Program-made: the position numbers and the translations under genes
The notes under the pieces: model-generated
The model's database searches: none
Told to the model about the DNA's origin: nothing
The model's input: the letters and a program-made list of their open reading frames with translations, nothing else
Origin: Aureliella sp046290675
GTDB lineage: Bacteria; Planctomycetota; Planctomycetia; Pirellulales; Pirellulaceae
Length of the DNA stretch: 64,000 bases
Assembly: GCA_046290675.1 (NCBI GenBank)
Contig: JBKAHA010000007.1
Span: 303,139 to 367,138 of the forward strand
Direction: 5' to 3'
Part shown: positions 9,240 to 18,673 of the stretch, piece by piece
How the letters are laid out: every line of letters begins with the position of its first letter
Numbering within the stretch: position 1 is the stretch's first letter

Positions 9240-10970
9240 ATGACACAAATAATTGATTTGAATGTGCCAACTGATTCGGGTACTGAATCGGAAAAACGGG
9301 AGCCATCAACGATCAAGGAGCAGCCCAAACCAAAATCAGGAACGCAAGTTCGCTTTCATGACCTCGACGCGCTGCGCGCGGGAGCCATGCTGCTTGGAAT
9401 CGTCCTCCATGCAGCATTGTCCTTCGGGACAATTCCTTGGCCAGTTAAGGATTCTATACAAAGCGAGACTTACGACTATCTCTTTGAGTGCATTCATGGA
9501 TTTCGCATGCCGCTATTCTTCATGCTTAGTGGTTTCTTTACGGCCATGCTATGGCGTAAGCGGGGGCTGTCGGGGCTGGTGCGGCAGCGGGGGTATCGAA
9601 TTGGGATCCCGTTGTTTGTAAGTTGTTTGACGATTATCCCCTGCATGTGGGCCATTAGTTTATTGGCAAGCCGAGCGACGTCGGGGCAGCCGGAGAACCC
9701 TGAGGTCTGGGAAGCCATTGCTACGGGGGATTTTCCGGCTGTGAAAACTGCGATTGAGAGTGGCAAATTCGATGTGAACTCGAGCAGCTCAGATGGCGCT
9801 TCGGCATTAACGGTCGCCGTTTTCCTGGGCCACAACGACCTGGTGAGCTTGTTCATTAACGCAGGTGCAGACGTCAATCAAAAGAATGGTGACGGCGGTA
9901 CTGCACTGCACACCGCTGCCTTTGTAGGACGATCCGACGCAGCAGAGAAGTTAGTTGCCGCTGGGGCGGATCCAACGGCCCGCGACCCAAGTGGGCAGAC
10001 GCCTGGCGACCTGCTGCAAACCGATCTGGGAACGACCCTATTTCTTGCTGGCTCCTTCGGCCTGAACTTGAAAGAGGAAGAGCTTTTGGCAGGTCGAGCT
10101 GAGATCGGCAAGCAGTTGCAGGTCGATGACTACCTAGGCGCTGATGGAGCCCGAGAAGGCGTCGATCTCAAAGGGCTGTACGGGCTATTCTTTCAACTTC
10201 CTGTATTCATGCATCTTTGGTTCCTTAGCTTCTTGTGTTGGCTGCTGCTGCCGTTTGCGGCCTACACGTTGGTATCCAAGTGGATACCGCTCGGAAGTAT
10301 TCCGCGGTGGCTGATCTGCTCGCCATTAAGCTTGGCTTGGCTGGTTCCACTAACGATGGTCTCCCAGTCTTGGATGAGTCCAGGCGTCTTCGGGCCAGAC
10401 GCGTCGGTCGGATTGTTACCGATACCAAGTGTTCTGATCTACTACGCCGTTTTCTTTTTCTTTGGAGTCGTTTATTGGGAGGCCGAGGACCGTCTTGGCG
10501 AATTCGGACGCTATTGGTACCTGGCATTGCCCGCGGCGATGATTGCGGTGTTCCCGGTGGGCTCCAATTTGGTTTCAGGGAATGCCTCATGGTTCTCGAT
10601 GGATACCAATTCCGAAACGCGATCTGTCCTAGCCAATTTCACCGAAGCCACCTTCGCTTGGCTCATGATTTACGGAACGATTGGACTCTGCAGATCTCTT
10701 CTGTCGAAAGAGAATCGGACGATTCGATACGTATCTGATTCGTCGTATTGGCTCTACTTGACGCATCTACCGTTGGTGTTGCTCGCGCAGTATTGGGTTC
10801 GAGATTGGGATATGTCCCCGCTGTTCAAGTTTGTTGGGGTTACAGTGGCTGTGACCACGGTGCTTTTGGGCAGCTACCAACTTTGCGTTCGCCACACACT
10901 CGTTGGACGTGTGTTGCACGGCCCGAGACAGCGTCATCGGAACGAGGCCGCAGGAACCGTCGCAGCTTAG
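9240..10970 (+). CDS. Acyltransferase 3 (MdoC-like) with inserted ankyrin repeats
   Basis: A 576-residue integral membrane acyltransferase of the OafA/MdoC group. The first conserved block is RFHDLDALRAGAMLLGIVLH at about 38-57, followed by FRMPLFFMLSGFFTAML, both hallmarks of the family. After the third helix (LFVSCLTIIPCMWAISLL) a soluble insert of about 100 residues carries three ankyrin-like repeats: DFPAVKTAIESGKFDVN; ALTVAVFLGHNDLVSLFINA then GADVNQ; and TALHTAAFVGRSDAAEKLVA then GADPTARD. The remaining helices resume at VFMHLWFLSFLCWLLLPF and end with YWLYLTHLPLVLLAQYW. GGAG lies nine bases before the ATG. The family moves acyl groups onto envelope glycans; the acceptor here is unknown. 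The insert probably provides a protein- or lipid-binding platform at one membrane face (inference). Confidence 0.9.
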   Translation: MTQIIDLNVPTDSGTESEKREPSTIKEQPKPKSGTQVRFHDLDALRAGAMLLGIVLHAALSFGTIPWPVKDSIQSETYDYLFECIHGFRMPLFFMLSGFFTAMLWRKRGLSGLVRQRGYRIGIPLFVSCLTIIPCMWAISLLASRATSGQPENPEVWEAIATGDFPAVKTAIESGKFDVNSSSSDGASALTVAVFLGHNDLVSLFINAGADVNQKNGDGGTALHTAAFVGRSDAAEKLVAAGADPTARDPSGQTPGDLLQTDLGTTLFLAGSFGLNLKEEELLAGRAEIGKQLQVDDYLGADGAREGVDLKGLYGLFFQLPVFMHLWFLSFLCWLLLPFAAYTLVSKWIPLGSIPRWLICSPLSLAWLVPLTMVSQSWMSPGVFGPDASVGLLPIPSVLIYYAVFFFFGVVYWEAEDRLGEFGRYWYLALPAAMIAVFPVGSNLVSGNASWFSMDTNSETRSVLANFTEATFAWLMIYGTIGLCRSLLSKENRTIRYVSDSSYWLYLTHLPLVLLAQYWVRDWDMSPLFKFVGVTVAVTTVLLGSYQLCVRHTLVGRVLHGPRQRHRNEAAGTVAA

Positions 10971-11000
10971 ATCGAATCAGATCGAATCAGCCTAAATCAG
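10971..11000. repeat. 10-bp direct repeat directly after a stop codon
   Basis: ATCGAATCAG occurs twice in tandem (10971-10990) and a degenerate third copy, CCTAAATCAG, follows. The array abuts the stop codon of the acyltransferase gene and lies between convergent genes. I see no hairpin or T-run. Confidence 0.6.
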
Positions 11001-11025
11001 ACTAGGATGAGCGGCTCGAAGGCGA

Positions 11026-12003
11026 TTACTCTTCTGATAGCGAGACTTTTTGCAATTGGCCATGACTGCCTGCCACCGCAACCGCCGGCTCTAACGGGTG
11101 GACATCCACTGCGTAGGCCCAACCATCAATGGCGGCGATCCTGTGTTTGACGTTCACATCAACTGGATCGACGACGTGCAGACAACCATCGGTACAGACT
11201 GCGAAGAGTTGTTCGCCAGTGGGTGACCACACAATATTCAATGGCTCGGATTCCAGACGCGCGTAACGAACCATTCGGCCAATCGTCGGTTGCCAAAACC
11301 GGATCGTTCGGTCCTGAGCTGCGGACGCGATGTAAGGAAGCCCTTGTTCAGCAGGTTGAGGTGAGACGGAGTGAATGGGCTGAGTGTGTTGGCTCAGACT
11401 TCGAATCAGTTCGCCGGAAGCAACATTCCAGACTCGCACGGATTGATCGTAGCCTGCCGTGATCAGGACGTTCTTCTTTTTGAGGAGGCACAAGCCGCGC
11501 ACCGCTCGAGAATGGCCTAGGTACGTTGCGATCTCATCGAGTTGCGACTCCCCTGAGGAAGTTCCTTCCGTGATCGTTCCAATTCTCTTAACGGATCGAT
11601 CTAAGCTCGCCGCAAAAAAACTGGCTTCACTTTCCCAAGCAATCGAGGTCACGCTATCATCGAAGTCGTCGTACTCAGCAATTTTCTCCATCCTGGGCCA
11701 ACGATAGACCGTGACGCAGCCGAATTCAGCCGGGTTTCCGCCTCCGAGGGCAACAAAGTTCCCTTGAGGTGAGAAAGCAATGCAGTGAGGATTGGCAAAA
11801 TCGAGTTCAATTCGTCGCTTCTCACTTAAGTCGTGCCAAGCGAGAATCCGCAAACCAGATTGGCTAACGCTGAGTAGCTTCTCTCCGCCCGGTGCAAACC
11901 GCACGCAGGTGATCGGCGGTTCTTTTGCGGCGGCGAAACCGGCGATTGCGATGAGCGGGGGGACGAGTAAGCACTTCGTCCAGACGCAATGATTCTTGAT
12001 CAT
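11026..12003 (-). CDS. Exported WD40-repeat protein
   Basis: A 325-residue WD40 beta-propeller with a signal peptide (CLLVPPLIAIAGFAAA). Repeats are visible as ITCVRFAPGGEKLLSVSQSG, HCIAFSPQGNFVALGGGN, VTSIAWESEASFFAASLDRS, VRGLCLLKKKNVLITAGYDQ then SVRVWN, IHSVSPQPAEQGLPYIASAA then QDRTIRFW, and LNIVWSPTGEQLFAVCTDG. About six or seven blades are expected. It starts 92 bp after the stop of the DUF1549/DUF1553 gene on the same strand, a common planctomycete pairing, so a shared transcript is likely. WD40 proteins are scaffolds; a role binding the neighbouring PSCyt-type protein is inference. Confidence 0.9.
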   Translation of the reverse strand: MIKNHCVWTKCLLVPPLIAIAGFAAAKEPPITCVRFAPGGEKLLSVSQSGLRILAWHDLSEKRRIELDFANPHCIAFSPQGNFVALGGGNPAEFGCVTVYRWPRMEKIAEYDDFDDSVTSIAWESEASFFAASLDRSVKRIGTITEGTSSGESQLDEIATYLGHSRAVRGLCLLKKKNVLITAGYDQSVRVWNVASGELIRSLSQHTQPIHSVSPQPAEQGLPYIASAAQDRTIRFWQPTIGRMVRYARLESEPLNIVWSPTGEQLFAVCTDGCLHVVDPVDVNVKHRIAAIDGWAYAVDVHPLEPAVAVAGSHGQLQKVSLSEE

Positions 12004-12095
12004 GAATATATTTGAGGCGTGGCGCGAAAGTGTCGTTTCTCAGATTGGCAAAGGGATTCTGTGGAGATTGCACGATCAGTTAGGGATTAGTGCAT

Positions 12096-14354
12096 TCAGT
12101 GGTTCGTCACGAACTCTTGGCAAGAGACGATGGCCCAAACAAAGTCCTCGAACGCAGCTTGACGATCATCGGCCGACTCAAGCTCGCGCTGCCAGAAGCG
12201 GGCTTCTTGTTCATTCGGAACGCGTCCGAGGGCAACGAGATAAAACTCTTGCACGATTTCCGATGCAGATCGCTGCTCGTCAAGCAGACGCCGAAGTCTC
12301 CCTCCTTCGGTCGCGATTCGCGCATTGATGAGCTGTCCATTGAACAAGTGGAGTTTCTGAGGGAGACCCTGCGTGGAAGTTGCTGCGCTCTCGCACGATT
12401 CCGTTCGATCGCAGCGACCGAGGATGTCCAACGATGGTGAAGGTGTTTTGGGATTCATTAGTGATACGGCACGCGTACCCAAAGGCAGGTCTCCGTACTG
12501 GTCGGGCAGCCCCAATACGTCGGAGATCGCGTCCGCAAGGACTTCGGGCTTGAGAGGGCGTCGCGCGGCGGCAGAATAGAATTCCTCTGCGCTAGCGATG
12601 TCGATATCGGATGGGCCACGAGCATACGCCTGACTTAATGCGATTGTTTTTAAGGTATGCCGGAGTTTGAACCCATTCTTAGCAAAGTCGTCTGCAAGCT
12701 TGGAAAGCAGACGAGGATGCGTCGCGGGATTGGTATCGCGAAAGTCGTCGACGGGTTCGACAAGACCCCGACCCATCATGTGTCTCCAAAGTCGATTCAC
12801 GATGGCTTTGGAGAAGTAGGGATTGGATTCGTCTGCCAGCCAGTTCGCAAACTGTTCACGACCCGAGACTTTTTCAGTTTGCAGAAAATCGGCGCCCGGT
12901 AATCGTTCGCGGGCCGGCTCTAGATCCCTTGGATGGATGTTTTGACCAGTGGGCTTATCTGCGATCACGCGACCCGATTCAACTTTCGCAAAAATGGCCG
13001 CCAGCCCGTGGTAATCGTCCTGGGTCCAGCGATCGAGTGGATGATTGTGGCAGTTAGCACATCGAAGGCGGCTACCCATAAACAACTCACTAGCGAACTC
13101 GGTCAACTCGCGTTGCCCCTTAACCGTTCGGTAGAAGTTGGCTGGGCCAATCTTGTGTGTATCTCCGGAGCTCAAGATCAGATCGCGGACCATCTGCTGG
13201 TAGCTGGCATCGCTGCGAATCTGTTCGGCGATCCAGCGATGGTAGGTCTCAGCGCCTTGCTCCTCTTTCGGCAAGGGGCGGACGCGAAGAAGTTGTGCGA
13301 ACTGAAGTGTCCAGAATTCCGAAAACTCAGGAGATTGAAGCAATGCGTCGACTAGCTTTTTATTCTTCCCTACATCGGTGTCATTCTGGTAGGCCAGAAC
13401 GTCTTGCTTTGTGGGCAGTCGTCCGGTTAGGTCCAGATAGATGCGGCGCAGGAAAGTGGAGTCGTTGGCTGGTTGCGTTGTCGGTAGATTCAGCGTTTTG
13501 AGCGTCTCAAGAATTTCCAAATCAATAAAACTGCTTGGCTCGATTGGACTGGTTGAAGAAGCTGGAACCCCCGGGAAAGGCAGCAAGAACTCCAGAGGAA
13601 CAACTTGGTTCAGGTAACGCGCCACCACAAGATGGCGTCCGGGACGCAAGACTCGAGCCGAGATGGCTGGTGAGGATGGATTGCCGTCCGCCGCGTTTTC
13701 AGATAGCTCTACAGCCGATTCATCATTGGCTTTAAAGATCGTCCACTGGGTCACATCACGCGAAGAGCCATCCGAATAATTGGCGACTGCTCGAAGCGGT
13801 GTAGAACTCGCATCTGGCCCCGCCACGTATCGTTTGGGAGTAATTGTAAGATCCGTCAGTACTCGTCGGACGGAGTCGGGGGCACCGGCATAGAGCCATG
13901 ATTTCAGTTGTCGAGCTGCGGTACTGTCCGCGTCGAAGATAGTGCCACCGCCGTGGGCAACGTATTCCGTTGGTTTCAAGAAAAGCAGGCTCAATTCCGG
14001 GTCGGATAAATTGATCCGGCGGCCATTCAGTTGCATGGTAATGGCAGGCAAGTCTGCGGACGGATCGCCACCATACAAAGAGAGTTTGAAACCGCCTCTA
14101 CCAATGGCAGCTCCGTGGCAGGCTCCTGAGTTGCACCCGTGCTTGGTCAAGATCGGAATGATATCGGTTCGGAAATCGACCTCGTTCGACGAAGCGGACT
14201 TGTTCAGTTCGGCAGCTACCAGCTTGCGATCCGAATCGAAAATCGGATCCGTGATCACGAAAATCGCGAACGACACCAAAAAGGTGAAGAAGGCAGGCCG
14301 TCGAGGATCGGCGGTTCTTCGCAATGGAAACCGGAATGGGAATCGGAAACTCAT
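12096..14354 (-). CDS. DUF1549/DUF1553 protein with cytochrome-like motifs
   Basis: A 752-residue exported protein of the planctomycete PSCyt2 (DUF1549) plus PSD1 (DUF1553) family. The N-terminus has an unusually repetitive FRFPFRFPLRR start followed by a signal-anchor-like helix. Instead of a standard haem motif, the N-terminal domain carries HGCNSGACHG, in which four residues separate the cysteines (C-x4-C-H). A canonical CANCHNHP motif occurs inside DUF1549. An Ig-like segment (ITPKRYVAGPDAS and following) sits between the N-terminal part and DUF1549. DUF1549 covers roughly residues 270-450 and DUF1553 roughly 500-740 (FANWLADESNPYFSKAIVNR; HTLKTIALSQAYAR). Function is unproven; members are proposed to act in the periplasm with DUF1501 or WD40 partners. 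Confidence 0.92.
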   Translation of the reverse strand: MSFRFPFRFPLRRTADPRRPAFFTFLVSFAIFVITDPIFDSDRKLVAAELNKSASSNEVDFRTDIIPILTKHGCNSGACHGAAIGRGGFKLSLYGGDPSADLPAITMQLNGRRINLSDPELSLLFLKPTEYVAHGGGTIFDADSTAARQLKSWLYAGAPDSVRRVLTDLTITPKRYVAGPDASSTPLRAVANYSDGSSRDVTQWTIFKANDESAVELSENAADGNPSSPAISARVLRPGRHLVVARYLNQVVPLEFLLPFPGVPASSTSPIEPSSFIDLEILETLKTLNLPTTQPANDSTFLRRIYLDLTGRLPTKQDVLAYQNDTDVGKNKKLVDALLQSPEFSEFWTLQFAQLLRVRPLPKEEQGAETYHRWIAEQIRSDASYQQMVRDLILSSGDTHKIGPANFYRTVKGQRELTEFASELFMGSRLRCANCHNHPLDRWTQDDYHGLAAIFAKVESGRVIADKPTGQNIHPRDLEPARERLPGADFLQTEKVSGREQFANWLADESNPYFSKAIVNRLWRHMMGRGLVEPVDDFRDTNPATHPRLLSKLADDFAKNGFKLRHTLKTIALSQAYARGPSDIDIASAEEFYSAAARRPLKPEVLADAISDVLGLPDQYGDLPLGTRAVSLMNPKTPSPSLDILGRCDRTESCESAATSTQGLPQKLHLFNGQLINARIATEGGRLRRLLDEQRSASEIVQEFYLVALGRVPNEQEARFWQRELESADDRQAAFEDFVWAIVSCQEFVTNH

Positions 14355-14662
14355 ACGCCCAGGTTGAAGTAAGGAGGGAGGCTAGCGGGGGTCCAACGTA
14401 CTCCATCTTAATGATTCGAAATGAGACCGGCGCGCCGAAATGTCGGAAAGTCGAGGGTTTGCCGTCGGGTCGCTAGACTTGTTGCTCGGGAGGTTGCTTG
14501 ATGCGGTTGCCCACGCGGTTGCTTTTGGATGACGGCCGAGATTGCCCGCATGCTTTCGGAAATGAAGGAATTGAGCAAAGCGTTCGTGTTAGACTCTACG
14601 CCTTCTTGGTTAAAAAGACGTGGGTCGGAAGATAAGTCTGACTCGGTTGGGAGAGCTTGAAG
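14355..14662. other. Divergent intergenic region, weak repeats only
   Basis: This 308-bp stretch lies between the minus-strand DUF1549/1553 gene and the plus-strand GH43-like gene and must carry both promoters. The only pattern I see is GCGGTTGC twice, at 14503 and 14515, 12 bp apart. I could not pick out a promoter with confidence. Confidence 0.4.
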
Positions 14663-15823
14663 ATGTTGTTTGGATCGACGCGTTGGGGCAGCTCCGTGTG
14701 TGCTGTGATTCTGTTCCTTCACATTGGGCCAGCGGTGGGGTGGGACGGGCCAGCCGAGCAAGCGTCCGATTCATCGGAAGCTGACTTGGATTTTCAGGCT
14801 ATGCTCCAGCCTGTCCCAGAAAGCGGTGTCTTCCGTTCGGAGCAACACGACATCTGGGGCGGTTCACCGATCAAGGGGGAGGAAGGAAAGTATCATCTCT
14901 ATTATTCCCGCTGGCCTCACCGGCTGGGACATTCCGCCTGGGTAACGCACTCTGAAATAGCGCACGCGGTTAGCGACAGCCCATTTGGACCCTGGAAACA
15001 CCACGACGTTGCGTTGCCGAAACGTGGAGCTGAGTATTGGGATGGTTCTTGCACGCACAATCCGACCGTTTTGAAGGTGGCTGGCAAATACTATCTTTAC
15101 TACATGGGGAATCGAGGTGATGGGATTGTTGAAAAACCGTTGAACTGGGGGCACCGCAATCAGCAGCGTATCGGTGTGGCGGTAGCGGACAACCCATACG
15201 GTCCTTGGGAACGATTGGACCGTCCCATTGTCGATGTTAGCTCTGATCCTGAGGCCGTGGACGCGCTCTGTGTTTCCAATCCCGCAGTAACAGTTCGACC
15301 TGGTGGCGGGATACTGATGATCTATAAGACGGTGGCCAAGCAACTGCCATTGCCCTCCGGCGGGCCGGTTGGCCTCGGCATTGCGACCTCTGAGAGTCCC
15401 GCTGGTCCATTTCAAAAACTGGACCTACGACCGTTTCAAGTGGAGGGTGAGCGATTCGCTGCTGAGGACCCTTACATTTGGTATGGAGGGGATCGTTACT
15501 GGGCTATCGTGAAGGATCGCAACGGCCACTTCACGGGCATACGAGGTTTTTCTTTGGCACTATTCGATTCGCAGGACGGATTTCAATGGCAGCCAGCGAA
15601 GAACTTGCTGGTAACCGCCCCTGGTTTTCAATGGGAAGATGGCAGGGCAGAAGATTTGGTCATTATGGAGCGGCCACAATTGCTATTTGAAGATGGGCAG
15701 CCAGTTGCTCTTTGCTGTGCGGCTGCGAAGGAACGAAACAAGGCGAATGGATTCAACGTTCAGATACCGCTGCAGCCAACAAAGCCCGATGCGAACTGGC
15801 AACCAACGAACGACGAGCAGTAG
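14663..15823 (+). CDS. Exported GH43-like five-bladed propeller protein
   Basis: A 386-residue protein with signal peptide (SVCAVILFLHIGPAVG). The ATG at 14663 follows GGGAGAG with seven bases between, which is why I prefer it to the in-frame TTG at 14657. The body shows the repeated propeller motifs of glycoside hydrolase clan GH-F/J: KYHLYYSRWP, HAVSDSPFGPWKHHD, THNPTVLKVAGKYYLYYMGN, VADNPYGPWERLDRPI, VSNPAVTVRPGGGILMIYKT, ATSESPAGPFQKLD, and AEDPYIWYGGDRYWAIVKDR. AEDPYIW resembles the acid segment of GH43. It probably binds or cleaves arabinan-, xylan- or fructan-like glycans; the exact activity is unassigned. The next gene on this strand is also glycosidase-like, so a small catabolic unit is plausible. 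Confidence 0.82.
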   Translation: MLFGSTRWGSSVCAVILFLHIGPAVGWDGPAEQASDSSEADLDFQAMLQPVPESGVFRSEQHDIWGGSPIKGEEGKYHLYYSRWPHRLGHSAWVTHSEIAHAVSDSPFGPWKHHDVALPKRGAEYWDGSCTHNPTVLKVAGKYYLYYMGNRGDGIVEKPLNWGHRNQQRIGVAVADNPYGPWERLDRPIVDVSSDPEAVDALCVSNPAVTVRPGGGILMIYKTVAKQLPLPSGGPVGLGIATSESPAGPFQKLDLRPFQVEGERFAAEDPYIWYGGDRYWAIVKDRNGHFTGIRGFSLALFDSQDGFQWQPAKNLLVTAPGFQWEDGRAEDLVIMERPQLLFEDGQPVALCCAAAKERNKANGFNVQIPLQPTKPDANWQPTNDEQ

Positions 15824-15928
15824 CACAACGCTGCGAGTGACCGTCGCTGAAAAACGGCTGCGCGTCACGTGTCCAGCCGCTGCTTTTCATGCGGTGGATC
15901 GTCAGCTTGTTTTCAAACGAGGAACTTG

Positions 15929-17359
15929 ATGATGAAAAGAAGGCGAGCAATTCAGGGAATCACTGCAGGGGCAGCCGGATTCATTTCCTCTTTGGGCGGC
16001 GAAACTCGAGCTGCGATGGTTGCTGAGGTTGATACTTACGGCGGTTGGAAGGGGCGATCGTTTTCCGCGACGGGCGCGTTTCGAATTGAAAAGGATGATG
16101 GGCGTTGGTGGTTTGTGACGCCCGAAGGGAACGCGTTTTTGAGCTGGGGGATCAATCATCTATATCCAGATCTTTGGAACCAAGATTACAACCGTGAGGC
16201 TTGGAAGACAAAACTGGGCGTGCCACGGTTGGTCGGACCGGAATTCAATTCCGCGTTGCGAAAGTGGTTCAAGCAGACATGCGAGCGATTTGGTTTCAAT
16301 ACCGTTGGCGTTCACAATGCGTTGCAAATTGTGAATGCTCCGCGACCGAGCATGCCCTACATGCAGCCCATTCGATTCGTTGATATCCCACACTGGAAGA
16401 AAGAGGTTCCTGACGAGAACTTCCCGGATCTATTCGCAAAGGAGTTCGAAACTCATTGCGATCGCTTAGCCAAAGAAATTGCGTTGCCGGCGAAGGACGA
16501 TTCCTTTCTGCTCGGATACAGCATGACGGATTGTCCTCTGTTTACGGAGGAGGATCTCCGTGAACGGACGGATGTAATTGGGGGCGAGCGTCGAGAGGCA
16601 CGGATCGGATGGCCGCGACGGCTACGCAATTTCGGGGTGAAGTCGGCGGGAAAGGCTGCCTATGTTGAGACGATGCAGCAACTCTATCGGAATGAAATTC
16701 AGGCATTCAATTCGACATATGGCACCAAGTTCGAGTCATTTGATGCGTTGCTGGCGGCAGAAGATTGGCGACCATCAACTCAACTGAGTAATGCGAACGA
16801 GACACGAGACAATCTGGTGTTCCTTCAGAAATGCGTTGCGCGCTACTACCAAGTTACGAAGGATGCCATCCGTCGCTACGATGATCGGCACCTTTTCTTC
16901 GGCGATAAGCTCAACGCAAACTCCGATTCGCTGGATACCGTGCTTCCGATTACGGCACGCTACACCGATCTGGTGTTCTATCAGATGTATGCGAAGTATG
17001 AAGTACAGAAGCCGGGGCTCGATCGCTGGTCCAAGCTAACGGATAAGCCGTTCGTGAATGGGGACTCGGCATTTACGATGACGACTGAAATTATGCCTCG
17101 GCCTTACGGTCCGGTCGCAGACAACCTACAGCAGCGTGCCGATTGGACAGCGGAGTTCTTCTTGAAGTCGTTTGCACGGCCTAACTTTATCGGTTGGCAC
17201 TACTGTGGGTTAATTGACGCGCCGATTTTGGTATCGCGAAAAAAGGGGCGTCAACATAGCGGGCTGATGGACGGCTTTGGCAACGCTTACCCGGCACTAG
17301 AAACGGTGTTGCGCCAGGCAGCCCAGCAAATCTACTCGATCGGTAGCGGCAAACCGTGA
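15929..17359 (+). CDS. Tat-exported glycoside-hydrolase-like (agarase-like) protein
   Basis: About 476 residues from the ATG at 15929, which follows CGAGGAACTTG; a GTG at 15869 is in frame but would bury the signal. The start MMKRRRAIQGITAGAAGFIS is Tat-like. The segment DDGRWWFVTPEGNAFLSWG, then INHL, matches the TIM-barrel opening seen in agarase/GH42-GH50-type enzymes (typically DGRWWLVDPDGHPFFSxGVN). Later parts include GYSMTDCPLF, TKDAIRRYDDRHLFFGDK, LVFYQMYAKYEVQKPGLDRW, KPFVNGDSAFTMTTE and NFIGWHYCGLID. The fold is therefore probably a (beta/alpha)8 glycosidase. Catalytic glutamates cannot be fixed by eye. It may cooperate with the GH43-like protein upstream. Confidence 0.75.
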   Translation: MMKRRRAIQGITAGAAGFISSLGGETRAAMVAEVDTYGGWKGRSFSATGAFRIEKDDGRWWFVTPEGNAFLSWGINHLYPDLWNQDYNREAWKTKLGVPRLVGPEFNSALRKWFKQTCERFGFNTVGVHNALQIVNAPRPSMPYMQPIRFVDIPHWKKEVPDENFPDLFAKEFETHCDRLAKEIALPAKDDSFLLGYSMTDCPLFTEEDLRERTDVIGGERREARIGWPRRLRNFGVKSAGKAAYVETMQQLYRNEIQAFNSTYGTKFESFDALLAAEDWRPSTQLSNANETRDNLVFLQKCVARYYQVTKDAIRRYDDRHLFFGDKLNANSDSLDTVLPITARYTDLVFYQMYAKYEVQKPGLDRWSKLTDKPFVNGDSAFTMTTEIMPRPYGPVADNLQQRADWTAEFFLKSFARPNFIGWHYCGLIDAPILVSRKKGRQHSGLMDGFGNAYPALETVLRQAAQQIYSIGSGKP

Positions 17360-17470
17360 TCGGCTGCGGTACTTGGTCACCGGCGGTGATGGTGGGGTAC
17401 GCGGTTTGGTCGATCAAGTTACGATTGAATAACTCTAAACTCCATCCCTGACCATGAAGGACGGCCAATC

Positions 17471-17902
17471 ATGCTGACTCCATTTCACCTCGCCATTCAG
17501 GTTCGTGATGTCGCCGAGGCGCGGGATTTCTACGGCTCCAAGATGGGACTTGCGGAAGGTCGGAGTGACACTTGTTGGGTTGACTATGATTTCTTCGGTC
17601 ACCAATTGGTTGTCCACTTGAATCCAGACATTGGACCTTCGGGTAAAGTGAAAAACTACTGCAACCCAGTGGATGATCATGCGGTGCCAGTGCCCCACTT
17701 CGGCGTCGTACTCGAAGTGGATACGTGGAAGCAGTTGGCGGACCGTGTACGCGATTTTGTGGATGAGTTTATCATCGAACCCTACGTTCGCTTTGAAGGC
17801 GAGCCCGGCGAACAATATACGATGTTCTTCGAAGACCCTAGCGGAAATGCTTTGGAGTTTAAGGCCTTCGCAGACATCGAATCGCAGCTCTTTGCAAAGT
17901 GA
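17471..17902 (+). CDS. VOC (glyoxalase/bleomycin resistance) family protein
   Basis: A 143-residue cytosolic protein of the vicinal-oxygen-chelate fold. The paired beta-alpha-beta-beta-beta modules are visible as FHLAIQVRDVAEARDFYGSK, then MGL, and HFGVVLEVDTWKQLADRV. Possible metal ligands are H6, the histidine in VPHFGVV and the glutamate in NALEFKAF. The ending EQYTMFFEDPSGNALEFKAF is the family signature. Members include dioxygenases, glyoxalases and isomerases, so no reaction can be assigned. It stands alone between a glycosidase-like gene and a convergent minus-strand gene. Confidence 0.9.
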   Translation: MLTPFHLAIQVRDVAEARDFYGSKMGLAEGRSDTCWVDYDFFGHQLVVHLNPDIGPSGKVKNYCNPVDDHAVPVPHFGVVLEVDTWKQLADRVRDFVDEFIIEPYVRFEGEPGEQYTMFFEDPSGNALEFKAFADIESQLFAK

Positions 17903-17949
17903 CCTGCCGCGTCATCTGAATGCGTTGATAGACCAAATCGAGTACCGCT

Positions 17950-18459
17950 CTACATGAAACGGGTGCGAGCTTTGTCGAGAGGAACAAACGAGCGTCTCTG
18001 AGGGGCGGTTGTGTTGTTTCGGAATTGAGAATTCCATGGAATGGCATAGGCTGCGACCTGGCCGGTTCGCTCGTCGGCAATGTAGATCACTCCGTTGGCA
18101 AGGCGTTCATTTCCATTGAATCCAGTGAAGTCGGCAATGCCGGAACACATCAGGTAGTTGCCTTTGAAGGTCGGGAAATCAGAAGCGATATTGTATCGGT
18201 ATTGAACAAAAAACTGACCAGTAAAGCGATTGAGCACGTAACCGGTGAGCTCGCCTGTTTTATGGTCCAACGTGACAACGGCTTCCATGCCAGCGTCGAC
18301 CGGCACCGTGACCATCGATTTTCCTTCGACTTCCGAAGCCGTTGAGGCCACCGCTGAGTTTCGTCTACCCTCGGTCAGCACATAGCTCGCCGACACCAAT
18401 AGCACCATCATCGCGAGCGAAATGAGTCCCGTTCGCCCGCGTTTGGCAATGTAAAGCAT
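17950..18459 (-). CDS. Unrecognised small exported or membrane-anchored protein
   Basis: I do not recognise this 169-residue protein. The ATG at 18459 is preceded by AAGGAACTC, a fair ribosome binding site, and the frame extends upstream without a better start. The N-terminus is a basic stretch and one helix (GLISLAMMVLLVSASYVL), so it is exported or membrane-anchored. The rest is beta-rich: VVTLDHKTGELTGYVLNRF, QFFVQYRYNIASDFPTFKGN, YLMCSGIADFTGF, ANGVIYIADERTGQVAAYAI. The last part looks like a propeller-type strand pair. It is divergent from the HPF-like gene. Confidence 0.75.
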   Translation of the reverse strand: MLYIAKRGRTGLISLAMMVLLVSASYVLTEGRRNSAVASTASEVEGKSMVTVPVDAGMEAVVTLDHKTGELTGYVLNRFTGQFFVQYRYNIASDFPTFKGNYLMCSGIADFTGFNGNERLANGVIYIADERTGQVAAYAIPWNSQFRNNTTAPQRRSFVPLDKARTRFM

Positions 18460-18673
18460 GGCTGAGTTCCTTGTGTTCTCTAAGTCTTGTTCGCGTCGAC
18501 CATGTGTCCAGACAAAAGACGTTATGGGCTTCGGCAGCAAAAGAGAACTGGACGAAACCGAAATCGTTTTTGCTTCTCGGATGGCTCGGGCATGCGTAGA
18601 GTTAAATTGAGGAGCCGAAGCACTCCTCGATCACTTGCACGTAGTTTCTTGGAAGCGAATCACGAGGTACATC

